A stretch of DNA of 64,000 nt from Clostridia bacterium (GTDB lineage: Bacteria > Bacillota > Clostridia > Christensenellales > Aristaeellaceae), in assembly GCA_017509255.1 (NCBI GenBank), contig JAFWQA010000009.1, positions 35,073 to 99,072 of the forward strand, read 5' to 3'. Position 1 is the first letter of the stretch; the number at the start of each line of letters is the position of its first letter. This document shows, piece after piece, positions 50,983 to 59,312 of this stretch. The notes under the pieces were generated by a model. That model ran no database searches, was not told the origin of the DNA, and was given only the letters and a program-made list of their open reading frames with translations. Position numbers and translations under genes: made by a program.

Positions 50983-51894
50983 TCATTCCGGCAGGGCCCC
51001 GTTTTCCATCAGGAAAGCGACCTCCTCCGGACGGGGCGGGTAAAGCGGCAGGGGGAAGCGGGAGATGGCGATGCCGGAGCAGGCGCTGGCGAACCGGACC
51101 AGACGCTCATCGTCAAAGCCGTTCAGGACCCCGTAGACGCAGCCGGCCTTGAAGGTATCCCCGGCGCCGAGCGTGCTTCTGACCCGGACGGGGAAGGGCT
51201 TCATCCGCCGGATCGGGCCGTCCCTGCGGGCAAAGAGCATGTCCCCGCCGCCGGAGGTGACGATCACCAGCCCTTCGGCTGTTTCCTGCAGAAGGGGCAG
51301 GACCTCCTCCGCCGGGCGCCCGGCATAGTGTTCCGCCAGGCATTCTCCCGAGACCACATTGACCGCGGCATGGATGTGCAGATACCGGTCATGCGGACAG
51401 TCGATGGTGACGTAGGGCACGCCGTGCTTCACGCACAGCCGGGCTGCCTTTTCGCTGTCCTCCCCGAAAAAGGGATCGATGGCGGCAGCGCGGCAGCTCC
51501 GGATATCCTCCTCCCGGGGAGAATTCCAGTAGGGGACGCCGCCCGCGTGCAGATGCTGAAAGCGGCCCATGGGGGAACGGACCAGCCCGGCGATGACCAC
51601 GTAGTCGACGACGTCCTCCTGACCCTCATCAGAGGTGAGGGAGGAGAGGTCCACCGATTTATCCCGGTAGAACTCACGCAGCATCGGCGCTACGCCCGGC
51701 CCGGGCTTTGTGCCGTCCACCTTTACGGATACGCCGAGCGAGGAAAGCACCGTGGCGGCTGTGCCGGTTTCCCCGCCGGGGAGGAAATAATGCTCGCTGA
51801 TCTCCGCGTACTGATCGGGCTGCAGAAAGCCGTCCTGCAGCAGGAAGGAGTTGGAACCGATGATCTGGCCGAAAAGATAAGCATCCGATCTCAT
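50983..51894 (-). CDS. PfkB-family carbohydrate or nucleoside kinase
   Basis: A 303-residue kinase with FLPGGETGTAATVLSSLGVS near residue 38 (sugar-binding Gly-rich motif) and the C-terminal anion hole RSTLGAGDTFKAGCVYG (catalytic Asp near residue 250). The substrate cannot be told from sequence; the context gives no pathway. The ATG at 51894 has AGGAGA upstream and lies about 35 bases from a good sigma-A promoter. The longer open frame runs through that promoter. Confidence 0.85.
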   Translation of the reverse strand: MRSDAYLFGQIIGSNSFLLQDGFLQPDQYAEISEHYFLPGGETGTAATVLSSLGVSVKVDGTKPGPGVAPMLREFYRDKSVDLSSLTSDEGQEDVVDYVVIAGLVRSPMGRFQHLHAGGVPYWNSPREEDIRSCRAAAIDPFFGEDSEKAARLCVKHGVPYVTIDCPHDRYLHIHAAVNVVSGECLAEHYAGRPAEEVLPLLQETAEGLVIVTSGGGDMLFARRDGPIRRMKPFPVRVRSTLGAGDTFKAGCVYGVLNGFDDERLVRFASACSGIAISRFPLPLYPPRPEEVAFLMENGALPE

Positions 51895-51927
51895 GGGCTT
51901 TCTCCTGTTTTTTTTCAATATATAATA

Positions 51928-51956
51928 GTTATAGAATGTTCCCGCCTGCCTGTCAA
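51928..51956 (-). promoter_or_regulatory. Promoter of the PfkB gene
   Basis: Minus strand: TTGACA (51956-51951), 17-base spacer, TATAAC (51933-51928). Confidence 0.8.
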
Positions 51957-51973
51957 GCGGGAAACGGAGGACA

Positions 51974-52006
51974 GCAAAAGCCCCTCCGCGGGCTGTGCCG
52001 CGGAGG
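51974..52006 (-). terminator. Terminator of the MerR gene
   Basis: Nine-bp stem CCTCCGCGG / CCGCGGAGG (51983-51991 with 51998-52006), followed on the minus strand by GGCTTTTG. Confidence 0.75.
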
Positions 52007-52034
52007 AGCTCTGTCTCCCGGGGGAGAAAGGGGA

Positions 52035-52856
52035 TCACGCGAAGATCTTTTTCCGGTAGAGGGCGAAATGGTTCAGGCCGTCCTTTGAACGGACGACGTG
52101 GCAGGACGCGGCGCGGTCCTTGCCCTCGTTCCGCGCCATCAGAAGGCTCAGCGCGACGTTCGGGAAAGCGTAGCTGCGGGCCTTTTCCGGCTGCACACGG
52201 AACATCATCACATACTCCCGGCCGCTTTCGAGGTCGGCAAATTCGTCGAAGAAATCCTTCACAAAGTTCCAGCCGTGCTTCTCATAGACCTTTTCATACA
52301 TCGGATCCCGGTCGAGGTCCGGAACGTTCTTTTCCTCCGGAGCTTCGGGCAGGTCCGGCACGAAGGGGAGGTTCGGGACGTTTCCTTCGCTCTCGCGGAT
52401 CGTGCGCTCCATCATCTCATCGATGGCGCTGATCATTTCATCATAGGCTTCCCGGGTCATGCCAAATTCCCCGGCGGGATCGTAGTCCTTCATGGATCCG
52501 GTGATCGTTTCGCGGATCTCTTCCAGCTTCTGCATCATCTTCTGCATTTCGGTCTGATATGACTGACGGATGAGTCTGATTTCCCGCAGCCTGTCCTCGG
52601 CCTCGGCGATCTTTGCGTCAAAGGCCCGGCAGATGACGGAATCATCCTGATCACGGAGCTCCCTGATCTCCTCCAGCGTAAAGCCCGCCTTCTGCAGGTT
52701 CCGGATCCTTACGAAGGCAAGGGCCTGATCCTCCTCATAATAACGGTATCCGGACCACGGATCCACAGCTGCCGGCTTGAGCAGATCCACACGGTCGTAA
52801 TACCGCAGCGTCTGAGGATTACATCCGCAGAGCCGGGAGAATTCCCTGATCGTCAT
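52035..52856 (-). CDS. MerR-family transcriptional regulator
   Basis: A 273-residue regulator. The N-terminal winged helix is MTIREFSRLCGCNPQTLRYY with GYRYYEEDQ, followed by a dimerisation coiled coil (residues 75-125). The C-terminal 140 residues form an effector-type domain that I cannot assign. The ATG has AAAGGAGG eight bases upstream. Its promoter has a 19-base spacer holding a dyad, the standard layout for MerR-type activation by DNA untwisting, so it probably regulates itself. Confidence 0.9.
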   Translation of the reverse strand: MTIREFSRLCGCNPQTLRYYDRVDLLKPAAVDPWSGYRYYEEDQALAFVRIRNLQKAGFTLEEIRELRDQDDSVICRAFDAKIAEAEDRLREIRLIRQSYQTEMQKMMQKLEEIRETITGSMKDYDPAGEFGMTREAYDEMISAIDEMMERTIRESEGNVPNLPFVPDLPEAPEEKNVPDLDRDPMYEKVYEKHGWNFVKDFFDEFADLESGREYVMMFRVQPEKARSYAFPNVALSLLMARNEGKDRAASCHVVRSKDGLNHFALYRKKIFA

Positions 52857-52879
52857 ATCAGTTGCCTCCTTTCGAGGAC

Positions 52880-52910
52880 TTTATATCATTGCAGTGAACT
52901 GTAAGGTCAA
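52880..52910 (-). promoter_or_regulatory. MerR-type promoter with 19-base spacer and operator
   Basis: Minus strand: TTGACC (52910-52905), 19-base spacer, TATAAA (52885-52880). The spacer holds the dyad TTGCAGT-GA-ACTGTAA (52889-52904), with one mismatch between arms. Confidence 0.75.
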
Positions 52911-52975
52911 CAGGTTTTTTGAAATTTTTTAAAAAAATTCCGAAAAAAGTTTTGTTGTCAAGTCCGGCCGGCGCT

Positions 52976-53419
52976 TCAGAGCTTTTTGAACAGGCGGGCG
53001 CTCCAGAAATCCATCCCGAGCTCCTCCAGATAGAAATGGAGGATGGCGCGCCAGTTTTTGGTGGCGGTGCTCAGCACCATATACTCCGCTTCGCCCCGGA
53101 CGGCGTTCGCGGCAAAGTCAAAAAGGGCCGTGCCGATGCCGCGCGACCGGTATTCCGGCTTCACATACAGCTCTTCCACCTCAAAAAACGCGGTCCCCTC
53201 CGGCATGACGGACTGCATGTTTTCGGAGCGCGCCGCTTTGCCGAAAAGATATCCGACCGGCTGACCGCCGTCCAACGCCAGAAAGATCCGGTTCCCATCG
53301 ATATCCTCCCGCGCGTTCGCGCGGTAGCCCCAGCAGCTTCCCTCCGCCGCCCAGGCCTCGGAGAAGGCGATGAGCCGCGCCAGCACGTCCTGCGACAATT
53401 CCACTTCCCGAACGATCAT
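52976..53419 (-). CDS. GNAT-family N-acetyltransferase
   Basis: A 147-residue GNAT protein. The acetyl-CoA motif A is visible as VEELYVKPEYRSRGIGTALF (near residues 80-99), preceded by FLALDGGQPVGYLFGK. The acceptor is unknown. An AGGTGG site precedes the ATG. The 60-base gap after it is very AT-rich with a TTTTTTGAAATTTTTTAA-like dyad, which may act as a bidirectional stop between it and the MerR gene. Confidence 0.85.
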   Translation of the reverse strand: MIVREVELSQDVLARLIAFSEAWAAEGSCWGYRANAREDIDGNRIFLALDGGQPVGYLFGKAARSENMQSVMPEGTAFFEVEELYVKPEYRSRGIGTALFDFAANAVRGEAEYMVLSTATKNWRAILHFYLEELGMDFWSARLFKKL

Positions 53420-53488
53420 TTTTCCACCTGCCGATGTTTTTTATCTGAGGGTTTTTCCGTATGCCCCGGCCAGCCTCAGCCTTCCGTG

Positions 53489-54838
53489 TCAGCCGTTCGG
53501 CCCTTCCACAGACCAGGCGGCTCCTGTCCTGTCATCCACGGCGACCGTATAGCCGTCGCCCTTTCCGGAGTCAAACCGGACGGACCACAGCCCGGTGGCC
53601 GTGTCATAGCTGCAGGTGACAGCGTAATTCCTCAGCGCATCCGCCGCGGCGGGAGCTCCTTCCGTGGGCGGAAGGACGGCCTGCGCGACGCTTTTCACCT
53701 GCTCCGCCGTCATGACCGTGAGGTCGGAGGTGCGCACAAAGCCGCGCACGGGCTGCGCCCCGGCATCGTATTCCACATAGGTCCAGCTGCCCATGGCGGT
53801 CAGCCAGGTCACCTCCGCCCCGGCCGGGACGGTCATCAGGCTGCTCACGGAGAACAGCGGATCGTCGGTCAGAGCGCACGGGACGGCCGTGCGCGCAGTA
53901 TAGCTGCCCAGCTGAAGCGTCCCGACGCCGGCGTTCTTCGGCAGGGCGGATTCCCTGATCCAGCCGATCCGCATATGGTCTGCGGTGATGGCGTACTGGA
54001 TCATGATCCAGCCGTTCTCTTTTCCGAAGACCTGGATCCAGTCATTGGTGGAAACCACGGCTTTTCCGCTGCCGCCGCGCAGATAGTTTTCACCGGGGCC
54101 GGAATAGACGGAATACTTCTTTCCGCCCGTGAAGCGGATCTCCTCCGCGCTGAGCAAGCCGGAGGGAATGTCCGGAGCGACGGTGACGGAGCGGAGGGCC
54201 AGCTCATAGGTATGGGGGATATTGCCGATGCTCGCCCAGCGGATATCCCGCTGGACCGTTCCGGTGACCTTCCCGCGCCAGGGCAGGTATTCCGCCAGCC
54301 ATGAGCCGTAATAGTACAGCGCGCTGTCCCGGACCACGACGGTGCAGTAATCGAAATCCTGCCACGCGGTGAGGAGCCAGGCCCCGTTCCGAAGCGTAAA
54401 GTCGATAAACCTTTCGGAATATTCGACCTCCTGCGACTGGTCCGAATTGGCCTGCTCGATCCTCAGCACCGGCGTGGAAACGGAGAAGGAAATATCCTCC
54501 CGGTGCGTTTCATAGGTCAGCCCTTCCTCAATAAAATACGCGGACGTCTGCTTGCGACCCTGGAAGATCACGCCGTCGCTCTTCAGGTAGGTGCTCCACT
54601 CATTGTCCCTGTTCCGGTAAAGCAGAAGCAGGTTATGTCCGTCGTTCCTCTGCAGGGTGGCGGCGGCCCAGTCCCCGGCGCTGATCAGATCAAAGGACTG
54701 GAGCCAGTAGCCCTGATCGGTCGTGTACGGGATCAGTTTGTCCATGATCCCGGAGGGGACCTCATCCGCAGCGAGCGCCGCGCAGCCCAGGAGCAGCAGC
54801 GCCGCAAGGATCAGCAGAAAACCAAAGAATTTCTTCAT
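53489..54838 (-). CDS. Secreted SH3-domain protein, probable ECF sigma regulon member
   Basis: A 449-residue exported protein. The signal MKKFFGFLLILAALLLLGCA may be lipidated at Cys19 (LLGC) or cleaved after ALA. Residues 20-215 match no family I know. Two SH3-like domains follow (from YSVYSGPGENYLRGGSG near residue 227 and from about 295), and the C-terminus recalls a PepSY-like fold. The first SH3 domain shares STNDWIQVFG and the RIGWI/RIGFI turn with the anti-sigma protein next door. The start at 54838 has GGAGG eight bases upstream. A TGTAAC-N17-CGTC promoter precedes it. Confidence 0.82.
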   Translation of the reverse strand: MKKFFGFLLILAALLLLGCAALAADEVPSGIMDKLIPYTTDQGYWLQSFDLISAGDWAAATLQRNDGHNLLLLYRNRDNEWSTYLKSDGVIFQGRKQTSAYFIEEGLTYETHREDISFSVSTPVLRIEQANSDQSQEVEYSERFIDFTLRNGAWLLTAWQDFDYCTVVVRDSALYYYGSWLAEYLPWRGKVTGTVQRDIRWASIGNIPHTYELALRSVTVAPDIPSGLLSAEEIRFTGGKKYSVYSGPGENYLRGGSGKAVVSTNDWIQVFGKENGWIMIQYAITADHMRIGWIRESALPKNAGVGTLQLGSYTARTAVPCALTDDPLFSVSSLMTVPAGAEVTWLTAMGSWTYVEYDAGAQPVRGFVRTSDLTVMTAEQVKSVAQAVLPPTEGAPAAADALRNYAVTCSYDTATGLWSVRFDSGKGDGYTVAVDDRTGAAWSVEGPNG

Positions 54839-54914
54839 ACTCATTTCCTCCATGTTCCGCGGGCATCCGGAGAGAACGGCGGATCTGCCGCTTCCTTGCC
54901 CTTCCGCACAGTAT

Positions 54915-54941
54915 GACGGCCGGAAAAGGCCGGATGTTACA
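54915..54941 (-). promoter_or_regulatory. ECF-sigma-type promoter of the SH3 protein gene
   Basis: Minus strand: TGTAAC (54941-54936), 17-base spacer, CGTC (54918-54915), the layout used by SigX/SigM-type ECF factors. The spacer holds a CCGGCC-TTTT-CCGGCC palindrome. Confidence 0.6.
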
Positions 54942-54993
54942 GATGAAACGGAAAAAAGAGCATTTTGCAGCGGTATATCCCCAGCCGGCCCGG

Positions 54994-55869
54994 TCACCGG
55001 ACGGCATCAGCGGGCACGAATCCGCGGACGGGCTTTTCCGCTCCCGTCCATTCCAGATAGACCCAGCCGTCCAGAACGGCCAGCCGGCTGACCTGAGCGC
55101 CTGCCGGGAGCGTGTGCAGGGGTTTTCCTTCGCCCAGGGGATCGTCCGTCAGGCCCGTCTCCCGCAGGATCACGGCGGGCACGGACGGGAAAGCCAGCGC
55201 GTCCACGGAGGCGCCTGCCGGCAGGGAAGACGCGTCGATGAACCCGATGCGGCTCTGCCCGGCGGAAACGGCGTACCGGATCATGGCATAGCCGTTTTCC
55301 ACACCGAAGACCTGGATCCAGTCATTGGTGGAAACCAGCGCCCTGTTCTGATTCGCCCGTTCGTAATTCTGCCCGGGTCCGGTATAGACGGCGTATCTCT
55401 GATCCTTCGGGAAGGCCACCACCCGGGCCTTGAGCTCCGGCACGGGGGCATCCTCCGGCACTGTGACGGACGGAGTGACCGCCTCCGTTACAGTGCCTGT
55501 CGGCGAGGCTGCGGGGGAAACGGACGCCTGAGAAAGGACGGCTTCCGTTTCCGGGGGCCGCGGAGCAAGCGTATCAAAAGCAACGGCGGTACCGGCCGGT
55601 CCCGCGGCAGGCGTGACGGGATCCGGCACGGGCCGGTCCAGCGCCCGGAAGAGCAGAACGACCGCGGCCGCAACAGCTGCCAGGCCCGCAAGCCCTTTGA
55701 GGAAGCCGCTTTTCCTTCTCCGGATCTGACGGAGCGCTGCATCCCGGTGATGCTGATAAAGCGCTTCCGCTTTCCTGTATTCCTTCAGGGATAAGCTCTG
55801 CTCCAGCTGCTCCGTCTCCTCGGCAGCAGCCCCGGAAAAAGCTTCCCTCAGCTTTTCATCCTGCTTCAC
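54994..55869 (-). CDS. Probable membrane anti-sigma factor with extracellular SH3 domains
   Basis: A 291-residue protein. Residues 1-52 are cytosolic, charged and helical; 55-76 form one membrane helix (GLAGLAAVAAAVVLLF). A Pro/Thr/Val-rich linker (80-145) leads to two SH3-like domains (YAVYTGPGQNYERANQ, then LTDDPLGEGKPLHTLPAGAQ). The start overlaps the ECF sigma stop (ATGA). The order sigma then single-span protein is the classic sigma/anti-sigma pair; no zinc-finger motif is present in the cytosolic part, so the call rests on layout and position. Confidence 0.75.
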   Translation of the reverse strand: MKQDEKLREAFSGAAAEETEQLEQSLSLKEYRKAEALYQHHRDAALRQIRRRKSGFLKGLAGLAAVAAAVVLLFRALDRPVPDPVTPAAGPAGTAVAFDTLAPRPPETEAVLSQASVSPAASPTGTVTEAVTPSVTVPEDAPVPELKARVVAFPKDQRYAVYTGPGQNYERANQNRALVSTNDWIQVFGVENGYAMIRYAVSAGQSRIGFIDASSLPAGASVDALAFPSVPAVILRETGLTDDPLGEGKPLHTLPAGAQVSRLAVLDGWVYLEWTGAEKPVRGFVPADAVR

Positions 55870-56414
55870 CGTTCTGCCTCCCTTCCCTGCAGAAGCATGA
55901 CCAGATGCTTTCTGGCCCGGCTCATTCTCACCCGCACGGCGGTCGGCCGGAGATCCAGCTCCCTGCCGATCTCCCGGTCGCTCATTTCCCGGAAATAGCG
56001 CATCATCAGGATATCCCGGTCCCGGTCGCCCAGCCGGCGGATGGCGTCCCGGATCTCCTCCACGCCGGCGCTTTCCAGCAGGCGGTCCTCCACCCGGCTG
56101 TCCGAGGGGATCTGCTCCAGAAACTCATCCTCCGTTACGGTCTCACGGCTGTTCCGGCGATAAATGTCGATCGCCGCGTGCCTGACAGTAATGACGATAT
56201 AAGCCTTGCGTTTGTTACCGTCCATATCCCGGAGAAGGGATATTTTCCGGATCAGCGCCTCCAGGGCGCTGCTCACCGCGTCCTCCGCCGCGTGGCTGTC
56301 GTTCAGCACCCGCAGCGCCTGAGCGTACATCAGACGGTGATGGCGAAGATAGAGCTCCTCCATGAGGGCTCTGTCCTCGTCATTCTCCAGGGCTGCCAGT
56401 ATCATCGGGAACAT
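55866..56414 (-). CDS. ECF-type RNA polymerase sigma factor
   Basis: A 182-residue sigma-70 family protein with region 2 (ELYLRHHRLMYAQALRVLND, then AEDAVSSALEALIRK) and region 4 (LGDRDRDILMMRYFREMSD, then IGRELDLRPTAVRVRMSRAR). There is no region 1.1 or 3, as usual for ECF factors. It overlaps the membrane anti-sigma gene by four bases. It should drive a surface-stress regulon, including the SH3 protein gene at 53489 (inferred from the promoter there). Confidence 0.92.
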   Translation of the reverse strand: MFPMILAALENDEDRALMEELYLRHHRLMYAQALRVLNDSHAAEDAVSSALEALIRKISLLRDMDGNKRKAYIVITVRHAAIDIYRRNSRETVTEDEFLEQIPSDSRVEDRLLESAGVEEIRDAIRRLGDRDRDILMMRYFREMSDREIGRELDLRPTAVRVRMSRARKHLVMLLQGREAER

Positions 56415-56458
56415 CGTTCAGACCTCGTTTATCAGCGGTATTTCGGGACGAATAACGA

Positions 56459-57250
56459 TCATAAGGAAGGCTTCTGTGAAACGATCGAGATCCATGCCGG
56501 CAGGGCGGCCATGGGATTGCTCTGCCAGTCGTTGATATTTTTCAGTTTTTCGCCGTCCTGACGGACCAGCTCGTCATAGGAATACCAGAATGACGCGCTG
56601 ACAGCCGCCAGCTCCGCCATTTCCTTCAGCGCCAGGCCGACGGACAGATTCGCGTTGACCAGGTCCTGCACGCGCCAGTGGCAGGAGGGCAGGGTATCGC
56701 TGTAGGCCTTGACGATCCGGGGCTCCTTCCAGGGCTCTCCCGTGAACGGGCGGTTAAAGGGATGGACGTCGTACATCACGGAAAAGCCGCCGGACCTGAG
56801 CACCCTGGAGATATTGCGGTACATGACGCCGAGATCCGGGATCCAGGAATGCGTGCCGTTGGAGGTGTAGACCAGGTCGAAGGCGCCGCTTTCGATCCGG
56901 GAAAGCTCCATGGTGTTGTCGCAGACAAAGCGGATCTCCAGGCCCAGCTTTTCCGCAGCGGCAGCCGCGTTCTCCAGCTGCCTTTCGCTGATGTCCGATG
57001 AGGTCACCCGCGCTCCCAGCAGCGCGAAGGCGAAGGCCGCGTGATTGTCCCCGCTGGACGGCAGCAGGACCTTTTTGCCCTTCAGGTCGGGAAGATATTT
57101 CCCGATCAGGGAAAAGACCGCGGGGTGAAACGCCGACGCGGGATCGCGGACCAGCGCTCCGAGCCTTTCCTCCGTTCTCAGCGACCGGTACCAGTCCGAA
57201 TCCGCCGTTTCATTCCATCCGTCCTTTACCTGCTTCAGCCAGTCCTCCAT
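56459..57250 (-). CDS. SAM-dependent class I methyltransferase
   Basis: A 263-residue methyltransferase. Motif I is VLLPSSGDNHAAFAFALLGA (near residue 61), with the acidic residue of motif II in VTSSDISERQLENA and the motif IV region FDLVYTSNGTHSWIPDL. The methyl acceptor is unknown. Motif I has SSGDN instead of the usual ExGxGxG, which I have seen in methyltransferases of this group. It lies 44 bases upstream of the ECF sigma gene on the same strand and may be co-transcribed. Confidence 0.87.
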   Translation of the reverse strand: MEDWLKQVKDGWNETADSDWYRSLRTEERLGALVRDPASAFHPAVFSLIGKYLPDLKGKKVLLPSSGDNHAAFAFALLGARVTSSDISERQLENAAAAAEKLGLEIRFVCDNTMELSRIESGAFDLVYTSNGTHSWIPDLGVMYRNISRVLRSGGFSVMYDVHPFNRPFTGEPWKEPRIVKAYSDTLPSCHWRVQDLVNANLSVGLALKEMAELAAVSASFWYSYDELVRQDGEKLKNINDWQSNPMAALPAWISIVSQKPSL

Positions 57251-57705
57251 GATAACCCTCTCTCTTATGTCCGGCCGGCTCCGGCGCAGCCGTTATGCAT
57301 ATAAAAATGAAATCGACTGTAATATAGCCGATTTTCCGGGAATGCGCAAGGTCAGGGAAGGACTTTGACCCGGGCGCGGCCCGCGGACGTACGCCGGCAT
57401 GCTGCCCGGGAACGGCGCGGAGGGCGGCCTGGCAAAGATGTTTGAGCGCCGCAGGAGATGACCGCCGCAGCAAGCCGGAAGGATCCGGGCCGTCAAAAAC
57501 AGGAGTACCCACAAGGACACTCCTGTTTTTTTCGCGCTTGCCTGTCACTTCGAAGCTGCGTCCGGGAAAAAGGTTTTGCGCTGATCTGATCCAAACAGGA
57601 AAAACGAGCGCCGTGATTTTCCTTCACGGAGCTCTGATCCTTACCGGCTTACCCGGCACCGGTTTTCGGCGTAAACAGTATGCTTTTTTACATGCTCAAT
57701 GCGGA
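57251..57705. other. Intergenic region
   Basis: No gene is supported here. It contains a dyad around 57311-57333 (AATCGACT with AGCCGATT) overlapping a weak minus-strand promoter for the methyltransferase (TTGCGC at 57349-57344, TATATT at 57326-57321), and the terminator at 57497-57531. The rest shows nothing I recognise. Confidence 0.6.
57497..57531 (+). terminator. Terminator-like hairpin in the intergenic region
   Basis: Stem AAAACAGGAGT (57497-57507) with ACTCCTGTTTT (57519-57529) and a T run. No plus-strand gene precedes it, so it may be left over from a lost gene. The A run on its other side would also stop minus-strand reading from the decayed gene at 57706. Confidence 0.75.
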
Positions 57706-58015
57706 TCATTGGAATATCGCATCGATCAGCTTTCCGTTCACCGCATTGAACACTGCCCAGCTGTCAAAGCCGTTTTTTCCCGCCGGATCCGTCCACATAG
57801 GTCACCTTCCAGACCGGCGCGAACACCATACCGTCCCGCTTGTTCTCCGCGCGGACCGGCATATGGGTCAGTTCGACCGTCCTGACGCGGACGACCTTTT
57901 CACCGGTTCTGGATCCGGCTGCTTCTTCATACAGACGTTCGACCGCCTGCCCGGACAGAACATTCATCATGTCCCGACACTTCACAGCATAAAGCGTATT
58001 TTGCCGATCCGTCTG
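57706..58015 (-). pseudogene. Decayed fragment of an unrecognised protein
   Basis: Minus-strand coding remnant with two lesions. Reading from 58015, a frame continues as NTLYAVKCRDMMNVLSGQAV and later ELTHMPVRAENKR and VFAPVWKVTYVDGSGGK, then hits a stop. Shifting one base at the AAAAAA run (near 57778-57783) restores NGFDSWAVFNAVNGKLID and a natural stop at 57706. Upstream of 58015 there is an in-frame TGA and no start. So the 5' part is missing and the 3' part is frameshifted. I do not recognise the family. Confidence 0.6.
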
Positions 58016-58068
58016 TCATCTGTCCTTCCGTTCTTCAGAACTGTGATCAGCCAAGGACCGATCCGATC

Positions 58069-58950
58069 CTAGCACGATGCAAAGCTGGCCTGTAAGTGTT
58101 TCAGAAAAGCATCCGCGATCGGAGAGAATACCTGATACTTCTTCCAGATCAGATACAGCTTCGTCTCCAGCCTCGGGGACAGCGGCCGGAACACCAGCCC
58201 GGAATCAGCTGACGTATCGATCAGATGCTCAAAGGTCAGCAGGTATCCGAGGCCTTCCCTGGCAAACATGGAGCCGTTATAGGAGAGCCGGAAGGAGCCC
58301 TCCAGCCGCAGCTCCGGCATCCGATCGCCGGCCCAGGAGGGGAGATCGTTTTCCCAGCTTTGTTCCGAGCAGAACAGCGGCAGTCCAATGAGATCGTCCG
58401 CCGTGACGGTGTCTTTTTCTGAAAGCGGATCGTCCGCCGGAAAGACCAGCCCCCATACGTCGGCTTCCGGGAAGGCCAGCGCCTCATATTTCCCGGTGTC
58501 CGGCGTTTCGGCGAGTACGGCAAAGTCCAGCAGGCCCTTGTCCAGCTTTTCCGTTACCTGCTCCGTATCTCCGCTGGTGATGTGGTAGCGCAGATCGGGA
58601 TACTGTTTGCGGAAATCCCGGATCTCCCCGGCCAGGTATCGGATCAGGTGGGATTCCGCCAGACCGAAATAGATGTCGCCGCCGGTGATGTTATCCAGGG
58701 TGACGAACTCCTGCGTGATCCGATCAGCCATGCTCACCAGGTCTTCCGCCCGGTTGCGCAGCAGCACGCCTTCCTCTGTCAGCCGGATGCTGAAGCTGTG
58801 CCTGGTGAACAGCTTTTTGCCCAGCTCGTCCTCCAGCGCTTTCAGCGCCTTCGATAATGTGGGCTGGGTCACATGCAGCTGCTCCGCCGCCCGGGTCATA
58901 TTTTCTTCCCTGGCTACCGCCAGGAAATAGCGCAGTGTTCTGACTTCCAT
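58069..58950 (-). CDS. LysR-family transcriptional regulator
   Basis: A 293-residue LTTR. The N-terminal helix-turn-helix is MEVRTLRYFLAVAREENMTR followed by HVTQPTLSKALKALEDELG, and a periplasmic-binding-type effector domain follows from about residue 90. It diverges from the small protein/hydrolase genes. The 120-base gap has an ATTCAT...ATGAAT inverted repeat (58989-59014) over its own -10 (TATAAT, 58998-58993 on the minus strand), so it probably represses itself and controls the operon to the right. Confidence 0.93.
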   Translation of the reverse strand: MEVRTLRYFLAVAREENMTRAAEQLHVTQPTLSKALKALEDELGKKLFTRHSFSIRLTEEGVLLRNRAEDLVSMADRITQEFVTLDNITGGDIYFGLAESHLIRYLAGEIRDFRKQYPDLRYHITSGDTEQVTEKLDKGLLDFAVLAETPDTGKYEALAFPEADVWGLVFPADDPLSEKDTVTADDLIGLPLFCSEQSWENDLPSWAGDRMPELRLEGSFRLSYNGSMFAREGLGYLLTFEHLIDTSADSGLVFRPLSPRLETKLYLIWKKYQVFSPIADAFLKHLQASFASC

Positions 58951-58988
58951 TCTATCCTCCTTGAAATGCCAAACAGGAATATCATGAT

Positions 58989-59032
58989 ATTCATTATAAC
59001 CATTAGCGATGAATCCCGCAAGCTGTTATGAT
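58989..59032. promoter_or_regulatory. Divergent LysR control region
   Basis: Inverted repeat ATTCAT / ATGAAT (58989-58994, 59009-59014). Minus-strand promoter TTGCGG-N17-TATAAT (59021-58993) for lysR. Plus-strand extended -10 TGTTATGAT (59024-59032) for the genes to the right. Confidence 0.55.
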
Positions 59033-59070
59033 GTCAATGTCCCCCGAAAATGCAGCCTCAGGAGGAAACG

Positions 59071-59295
59071 ATGAACGCGGAAACTGCACGGCAATGCCTG
59101 ACAGATATCGGGTACAGTCCCGAAAAGGCCGCCCGACTGGCGGAGCTTATGGGAGAAAACAGACTGACGGAAGCCAAACAGCAGCTCCGCTGCCTGCGCT
59201 GCGACCTGATGGAAGAGCTTCATGTCTGCCAGCGGCGGGTGGATCAGCTGGACTGGCTGATCCGGGAAACGGAAAAAGCCAATACCGCGAAATAA
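59071..59295 (+). CDS. Small unrecognised helical protein
   Basis: A 74-residue protein, mostly helical and charged, with two Cys in LRCLRCDLMEELHVCQRR. The middle part (TDIGYSPEKAARLAELMGEN) resembles a short DNA- or protein-binding helical hairpin. A GGAGG site six to seven bases before the ATG at 59071 supports translation. It is first in the LysR-controlled operon and ends 17 bases before the hydrolase gene. No function can be named. Confidence 0.75.
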   Translation: MNAETARQCLTDIGYSPEKAARLAELMGENRLTEAKQQLRCLRCDLMEELHVCQRRVDQLDWLIRETEKANTAK

Positions 59296-59312
59296 GCAAG
59301 GAGGAAATGACC

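Noticed and set aside
57442-58072. Plus-strand ORFs (147 and 130 residues) over the decayed gene.
   Set aside because: They are antisense to the minus-strand remnant, which has clear protein character, and lack ribosome binding sites.
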